From NCBI GenBank assembly GCA_934045075.1, contig OW203724.1, forward strand, positions 7,055,473 to 7,119,472: a DNA stretch of 64,000 nt, written 5' to 3'. Made by a program: the position numbers and the translations under genes. Shown piece by piece: positions 63,001 to 64,000 of the stretch (its first letter is position 1; each line of letters opens with the position of its first letter). The notes beneath the pieces were generated by a model. It did not search any database and had not been told where the DNA came from. It saw nothing but the letters and a program-made list of their open reading frames with translations. Source of the stretch: Yponomeuta sedellus. Lineage: Eukaryota; Arthropoda; Insecta; Lepidoptera; Yponomeutidae.

Positions 63001-63168
63001 CGCCGCGCGCGCAGGCGGGGGCGGTGGAGGCGGCGGCGGGGGCGGTGGGGGCGGCGGCGGGGGCGGTGGGGGCGGCGCCGCGGTGCGGCTCGAGCTGCCG
63101 CTGCGAGGCGATTGCGACGTCAACTTCGCCCACGCCATCACGCGCGGCCCCGGCGGCGTCGTCAATAG
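45005..63168 (+). CDS. PAN/Apple-ZP domain secreted protein, 5' part (exons 1-8)
   Basis: Exons: 45005-45053, 49245-49399, 51144-51264, 52083-52233 (or from 52089), 53219-53391, 55395-55489, 61371-61557, 62904-63168. All junctions are GT/AG and in phase, giving 398 residues before the gene leaves the window. Residues 1-18 are a hydrophobic signal peptide (MKSYAIIGVLVCICFEA). Three PAN/Apple modules follow, at about 22-108, 110-215 and 218-310, each with cysteine-rich spacing and a closing aromatic-x-C such as FQKIC, FYLENQC and YYRRVIC. Residues from 311 (ITVECSEASLVVSY, FRGRVYVPGRGERC) begin a ZP domain. In insects, PAN plus ZP is the architecture of apical extracellular-matrix proteins such as NompA and the Neyo/Nyobe/Morpheyus group, which link cuticle to epithelial or sensory cells. 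A transmembrane anchor and cleavage site would be expected beyond the window. I cannot tell which member it is. A 21-glycine run (348-368) interrupts the ZP-N region. Confidence 0.88.
45750..46555 (+). repeat. lepidopteran-type repeat, copy 3, with inverted start
   Basis: Begins AAAACCGACCAAGTGCGAGT and ends TTGGGTACCGAACCCTAAAA, like the copies at 40640 and 41529. At 45830-45857 the start occurs again in inverse (AGTCCGACTCGCTTGGCCG), so the first ~108 bp form an inverted pair around TTCCGTACCACC. Confidence 0.6.
46991..47385 (+). mobile_element. SINE-E interrupted by SINE-A
   Basis: The SINE-E head GACTGCCTCGTTGGTCTAGC (46991) is cut after AAGGCGCTTTGC (47026). It resumes at 47304 with TACCAAGACAGAGGTCGTGG, the B box GGGTTCGATTCCC and the body GGCCTCAGTCTGGGTGTA. 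Confidence 0.8.
47027..47291 (+). mobile_element. SINE-A nested in SINE-E
   Basis: Complete tRNA-headed element: GAGCGGTGGTAGCGGAGCGG, the B box GGTTCGAACCC, the TGTACCAATGACTTTGTTTT block, and the end GAAATCTCAGGTCTAACTAA. AAGGCGCTTTGC (47015-47026 and 47292-47303) is a perfect 12-bp target duplication. Confidence 0.9.
47391..47690 (+). mobile_element. SINE-D, tRNA-headed
   Basis: The head GACCTCTGTGGCGTAGCGGT and B box GGGTTCGAATCCC are followed by an A-run, CTTGGATGTTTACATGTTTG, and two diverged copies of a CACAGGGTATCCTAGT block. A second copy is at 54465-54665. It follows directly on SINE-E without spacer. Confidence 0.75.
47736..47985 (+). repeat. LINE 3' untranslated end related to 7467-7720
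   Basis: The complement of this segment shares CTGGTCTCTGCC-type, TTAGTCGTTGCATGCACGC-type and CCCTATTTGGTC blocks with the 3' end of the minus-strand LINE at 7467-7720, so this is a 5'-truncated plus-oriented copy of a related LINE. Confidence 0.6.
48898..49008 (+). mobile_element. SINE-B hairpin remnant with target duplication
   Basis: Starts with the inverted family 3' part (AACAACCTATTTAATTTCACC, CCGGGACTCGAACCCGCGAC), turns at CTCTGGCTAACCGTGCCAGAG, and continues in sense only briefly (GAGGTCG) before jumping to the tail CCTTAGCACGGTTTAGTGCA. AGGCCATGAATT at 48886-48897 and 49009-49020 flanks it. The turn is at the same anticodon-arm position as in the other two hairpins. Confidence 0.8.
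49245..49399 (+). CDS. PAN-ZP exon 2
   Basis: Acceptor GGCCCGCAG. Encodes TKAQCSGG...FSRWSGV and GACLARCRELQ, the first half of PAN module 1. Donor GCAG/GTATTT, phase 0. Confidence 0.82.
49400..51143. other. PAN-ZP intron 2
   Basis: Contains a common interspersed-repeat fragment at 49432-49600 (TGGCTGACCCTGCAAACG, GAAGCCGTTACGGAGGAGTTC) and an inverse SINE-A (50481-50874). Nothing recognised at 49601-50469 or 50886-51120. Confidence 0.45.
50481..50874 (-). mobile_element. SINE-A, full inverse copy with target duplication
   Basis: Closely matches 14394-14764 in reverse complement over its length, including the head (CTGAGCTACCACCGC at the right) and the GCCCAGCACCTATACCATC block. CTTAATATCTA (50470-50480 and 50875-50885) is the target duplication. 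Confidence 0.88.
51144..51264 (+). CDS. PAN-ZP exon 3
   Basis: Acceptor GACTGAAG. Encodes DCAAVAVAFGRGSCTG and GAYFQKICLD, closing PAN module 1. Donor GACT/GTGAGT, phase 1. Confidence 0.85.
51470..51655 (-). repeat. interspersed repeat shared with 63305-63475
   Basis: GCTGACCCAGCGAACTTCGT, GATTCAGCTGCTCTCGAGAT and CACATTCAGCGATTCATTTT reappear as complements at 63305-63475, so the two copies are opposite in orientation. Non-coding. Confidence 0.6.
51671..51712. repeat. perfect 18-bp hairpin in PAN-ZP intron 3
   Basis: ACCATTGAATTTTAAGTA and its exact complement are separated by 6 bases. Too short and AT-rich to call a microRNA precursor. Confidence 0.7.
51868..52030 (-). mobile_element. SINE-C internal fragment
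   Basis: An inverse, diverged piece (GGGCACGGGTCTCTTCCCTG, CATACTCCACCACGGGGGCC, AAGGCCTCTGACTTGGCTTA) without 5S-like head, ending about 50 bp before PAN-ZP exon 4. Confidence 0.7.
52083..52233 (+). CDS. PAN-ZP exon 4
   Basis: Two in-phase acceptors, CTTGTCCAG (start 52083) and CAGTGCCAG (start 52089), differ by two codons. Encodes ASCSNRWWVLEVTPGYHLH, then MLNATVQECYAAVQ, the start of PAN module 2. Donor TCAG/GTGAAA, phase 2. Confidence 0.85.
52438..52646 (+). mobile_element. SINE-B, linear copy with target duplication
   Basis: A non-palindromic reference copy: CTGCCTGTACGTAATAAAGA leader, GATGCCGGTGAGTCGCCC, A box-like TTAGCTCAGTTGG, the anticodon-arm hairpin CTGGCACGGATAGCCAG, B box GGGTTCGAATCCC, the GGAATTTTTAGCCTCTAAAT block, and the tail CAGCACGGGTTAGTGCATT plus A-rich sequence. 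TGGTATCCAATAT at 52425-52437 and 52647-52659 is the target duplication. Confidence 0.9.
53219..53391 (+). CDS. PAN-ZP exon 5
   Basis: Acceptor TTCTGCAG. Encodes SAQWIGKADSVDAELIQTSG, then GSCVLNAEDKF and TFYLENQCRHD, closing PAN module 2. Donor GATT/GTAAGT, phase 1. Confidence 0.9.
53509..54124. mobile_element. 616-bp fold-back MITE with ~165-bp terminal inverted repeats
   Basis: The ends are CAGGGTGTCTCATTCAAATC and its complement, flanked by TATA on both sides. Arms of about 165 bp (to about 53672, from about 53968) are near-identical complements, including GGAATCGAACCCG. The central 290 bp is AT-rich and non-coding. Located in PAN-ZP intron 5. The length of the repeats suggests a recent or well-conserved fold-back DNA transposon; the superfamily is not fixed by the 4-bp palindromic flank. 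Confidence 0.85.
54465..54665 (+). mobile_element. SINE-D, second copy
   Basis: The head GACCTCTGTGGCGCAGCGGT and B box AGGTTCGAACCCC are followed by an A-run, TCTTAGATGTTTACATGTTT and a CACAGGGTATCCTAGTGTAG block. Slight deletions in the anticodon arm (GTATGAAGAGG). It lacks the second CACAGGG block of 47391-47690. Confidence 0.75.
54780..54822 (+). repeat. SINE-C extreme 3' fragment
   Basis: Only GGTGCCCCAGCAGTGGGGAC and ATACAATG remain, preceded by GAGACCAGTTCC. Confidence 0.55.
55031..55278 (+). repeat. retroposon 3' end, plus copy
   Basis: GGAGGAAATCTCTTACAGAG, AAGCTCGCCTTTGTACA and TTTCGTGTGCAATAAAGTTT match the 20735-20850 family, with an unrelated stretch between them. It ends with a polyadenylation-like AATAAAGT about 120 bp before PAN-ZP exon 6. 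Confidence 0.55.
55395..55489 (+). CDS. PAN-ZP exon 6
   Basis: Acceptor CTTACTTACAG. Encodes SKKIDRCSYEEYYNQTLKHV and NNTKDE, the start of PAN module 3. Donor CGAG/GTGAGA, phase 0. SINE-C (inverse) begins about 50 bp downstream. Confidence 0.85.
55545..55910 (-). mobile_element. SINE-C, full inverse copy in PAN-ZP intron 6
   Basis: Runs from the 3' end (ATATCAACCCTTGTATGTC) to the head (CGCTAGGCCACGAGTGCTTC), with the 5S-like block GCGCCTGTTGTTGCTTAACC. An intact full-length structure starting about 55 bp after the exon 6 donor. Confidence 0.82.
56010..56200 (-). mobile_element. SINE-A-like diverged copy
   Basis: Contains GGTTTCCTCACGATGTTTTC, TCACAAATGTACATAACTTA, AAAACAAAGTCATTGGATG and a degenerate B box GGGAATTGAACCTGGG (inverse). 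The head beyond it is poorly conserved. Confidence 0.6.
56677..57170. mobile_element. 490-bp palindrome with GC-rich loop
   Basis: Arms of about 200 bp (56677-56891 and 56972-57170) are reverse complements. They start ATAAATAAAACCGACTTCAA, pass TTGGAGTCGGTGCCAG and end at the GCGAGCAAGAG/CTCTTGTTCGC pair. Differences are a 15-bp insert in the left arm (TCGTATTAAGTTTAG), one G/A in the stem end, and a CTATGTC/GACGTAG change. The 80-bp loop is almost all G/C. The outer arm end (GTGTTCACGCATTTGAAGTC) is followed by an extra direct copy at 57190-57225 and then a common CTCCTCCTTTTTTTGAAGTC repeat to 57420. No frame of interest. Confidence 0.85.
57171..57420 (+). repeat. interspersed repeat ending in GAAGTCGGTTGAAAAAAGT
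   Basis: Continues the right arm of the palindrome with a direct copy of the GTGTTCACGCATTTGAAGTC block. Then ATGGAACCACCCTTGAGGTA, GTTATCGCGTAACAAACATA and GAGAACCTCCTCCTTTTTTT. A related fragment in inverse orientation lies at 1597-1720. Confidence 0.55.
58364..58485 (-). repeat. SINE-B-associated leader fragment
   Basis: Closely matches 60736-60853 (CAGGCAGCAACATCTAGCTA, AGTTAGGCTTTTACATCGGA, ACCCACATGATTATATTCTT). Since the same sequence leads into SINE-B copies at 60446 and 61133, it is probably the far 5' part of a long SINE-B form. Confidence 0.5.
58486..59364 (+). mobile_element. 646-bp dispersed element (copy 2), interrupted by SINE-C
   Basis: Matches 23938-24583 in the opposite orientation from TTTTTAATACAGTTGCTCAA to GTAATGAAATATACTATTTT. 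The SINE-C insertion at 58538-58814 is absent from copy 1, and the site there reads GCGTGCGGGATGTGGGC without a break (complement), confirming an insertion. Confidence 0.8.
58538..58814 (+). mobile_element. SINE-C, 5'-truncated, with target duplication
   Basis: Starts inside the family body (AGAGTCCCGTGACTACCGCT) and ends ACATACAAGGGTTGATAACG. ATAGCGTGCGGGATG (58523-58537 and 58815-58829) is a perfect 15-bp target duplication. The 5' truncation plus variable-length duplication shows retroposition by a LINE machinery. Confidence 0.92.
59480..59949. mobile_element. 470-bp TIR element (CAGTGTTGCCAGAT)
   Basis: Perfect 14-bp inverted ends CAGTGTTGCCAGAT (59480) and ATCTGGCAACACTG (59936-59949), with an ACGATA/TATCGT pair just outside. 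AAGCGGA phrases recur in the right half (59868-59930). Non-coding; fits a non-autonomous cut-and-paste transposon, possibly hAT-like, but no 8-bp duplication is evident. Confidence 0.6.
60446..60853 (-). mobile_element. SINE-B, long inverse copy
   Basis: From right to left: leader (60736-60853), a duplicated GTAATACAGAGAGTATTGTAAAG-type block (60656-60736), GCCGGTGAGTCGCTAATTGG, the anticodon arm GCACGGTTAGCCAGAGG, B box GGGTTCGAGTCCC, and the AGGTTTTAAATTGTCTTTAG tail. The body carries a 26-bp duplication around CTAGCTCCGCGTAGTTAGC. A further SINE-B tail piece abuts at 60859-60900. The longest copy in the window. Confidence 0.7.
61063..61324 (-). mobile_element. SINE-B with inverted 5' part, next to PAN-ZP exon 7
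   Basis: The left part (61072-61132) is the normal inverse 3' tail (AATGCACTAACCCGTGCTAA, CCTATTTAGAGGCT). The remainder (61133-61324) is the rest of the element in the opposite orientation, from GTGATGCAATTTGCTTAAGC through the tRNA-like region to TAGCCTCTAAATAGG. GTTTATTATTA at 61052-61062 and 61325-61335 flanks the whole. Confidence 0.85.
61371..61557 (+). CDS. PAN-ZP exon 7
   Basis: Acceptor ATCGCTCTCAG. Encodes CKSACELEDRFVCRGFTW, GICDLHSEDL and STYYRRVICLN, closing PAN module 3. Donor AATA/GTAAGA, phase 1. The upstream SINE-B target duplication ends 35 bp before the exon. Confidence 0.9.
61558..62277. other. PAN-ZP intron 7, left part
   Basis: AT-rich intron sequence with no recognised repeat or exon. 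Confidence 0.45.
62278..62828 (+). mobile_element. chimeric SINE-C pair upstream of PAN-ZP exon 8
   Basis: A first unit with head (CGGCCTAGTCGAACCGAGTG, 5S-like GGATGGGTGACCG) runs to CCTTCCTGCGATGCA (62595). There it jumps back to the TTTTTCCGAGCGCTTCCGTG position and runs a second time to the full 3' end (ACAACGGTTGATATCGATCT). The second unit is more diverged, with small deletions. The pair ends about 75 bp before exon 8. Confidence 0.8.
62904..63168 (+). CDS. PAN-ZP exon 8 (ZP domain start, poly-glycine)
   Basis: Acceptor GCTCCCAG. Encodes VECSEASLVVSYKPRGTF, VPGRGERCAARA, 21 glycines, then VRLELPLRGDCDVNFAHAIT. Donor ATAG/GTAAGT, phase 2. Very GC-rich against its flanks. The glycine run is built from a 21-bp tandem unit (7 Gly). 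Confidence 0.88.
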
Positions 63169-64000
63169 GTAAGTCAAAGCTATGAAAACATTACCTATGT
63201 ACGTCAGGAAAAATATCAGTAACTTTAAAACTTTAGGTAGCCAACACAATGTAAATACTAGAAATAAAGGGCTACTATACTTAACATAAAGGATTATTTA
63301 GATGACAATAATGAATCGCTGAATGTGTTGGTGAGCGCGAATCTCGAGAGCAGCTGAACCGATTTTGCTAATGGTTGCTTCTTAAACCATTTCAAGGTAA
63401 AGGTTGGTTCTTACGGAGTGAAAAAATTAAAGCATCGATGGTAGGCGGTATGAAGTTCGCTGGGTCAGCTAGTGTTTTATAATAATTATGTAAACTATGT
63501 TAATTAAGGACTTTGAAAAGACTAAGTTTGGAGTTTTTATGTCCGTTTTTTCTCCAAAATGATCTAGATTTTGAAATGGACACCTAGTTTGAATTGTAAC
63601 GTTCATTAAGCCGCAGTTTCTGCGCTACTATGAATAAAACCTTTTCATTTTCATTTATGCGGTTAGACCTGAGATTTCCGCTCTTAGCCTCATAGTTGGG
63701 CCATTGTACGTAGCCAGCGTTAGGGTACGTTAACACTTCAGACACTAGGGTTTCCTTACGAAGTATTCCTTCACGTTAGGGCGTGGTATTGCTATTGTGT
63801 AAGTTCAGTCATGGTTATTATAGTCCCTTAATTAAAAATACACGATAGGCACAGGTAATTATTGTAACCACATTGTCTATCCACTAAAAAACGTGAAATA
63901 AATATTTTGGGCACCGACTCTAAATGTACTTCAACAATACCTAGACATATACGAATTTCGAATTTAGGAGCCATATTCGATTAAATGATGGTTTATATGA
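63169..64000. other. PAN-ZP intron 8, start
   Basis: Contains the opposite-orientation partner (63305-63475) of the repeat at 51470-51655 and a head-less inverse SINE-A fragment at 63660-63800 (TTAGACCTGAGATTTCCGCT, CACTAGGGTTTCCTTACGA). No further exon is seen before the window ends. Confidence 0.5.

Overview
The window looks like nuclear DNA of an insect, most likely a moth or butterfly (Lepidoptera). Small coding exons with GT/AG junctions lie in AT-rich introns and spacers. These are packed with short interspersed elements, RTE-type LINE debris, palindromic MITEs and tetranucleotide arrays. No operon, bacterial or viral gene set is present.

Three protein genes are supported. (1) On the minus strand, a 1.55-kb first coding exon (3151-4703) of a TOG/HEAT-repeat protein, possibly TOGARAM/crescerin-like; its later exons lie off the left edge, so 1-3150 is its intron. 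(2) On the plus strand, a complete LRRC40 orthologue (12575-32381). Eleven exons join in phase to about 600 residues, with two leucine-rich-repeat blocks that each end in a VLxxLRDRI cap. (3) On the plus strand, the 5' part of a secreted PAN/Apple-ZP protein (45005-63168). Eight exons join in phase: signal peptide, three PAN modules and the start of a ZP domain that carries a 21-glycine run. The gene runs off the right edge.

Layout: 1-3150 intron with repeats; 3151-4703 TOG exon; 4704-12574 spacer with a nested transposon complex (a TIR element split by a TTAA-flanked MITE and by a decayed LINE); 12575-32381 LRRC40, with introns holding MITEs, SINEs, a (TGCC)n array, a GC-rich 153-bp tandem array and a 1.6-kb TCTG/TCTA array; 32382-45004 spacer with a cluster of 5S-derived SINEs; 45005-64000 PAN-ZP gene.

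I sort the short elements into working families, named here only for cross-reference: SINE-A, B, D and E (tRNA-like A/B boxes) and SINE-C (5S-rRNA-like head). The most unusual signal is SINE-B. At three loci the inserted unit is a hairpin centred on the tRNA anticodon-arm sequence, and at a fourth its 5' part is inverted. All four are bounded by target-site duplications, so each arrived as one insertion. SINE-C is the most abundant family (about 14 copies or fragments), and several copies lie within tens of bases of splice sites. The three genes show no sign of working together; they are ordinary neighbours in a repeat-rich chromosome.
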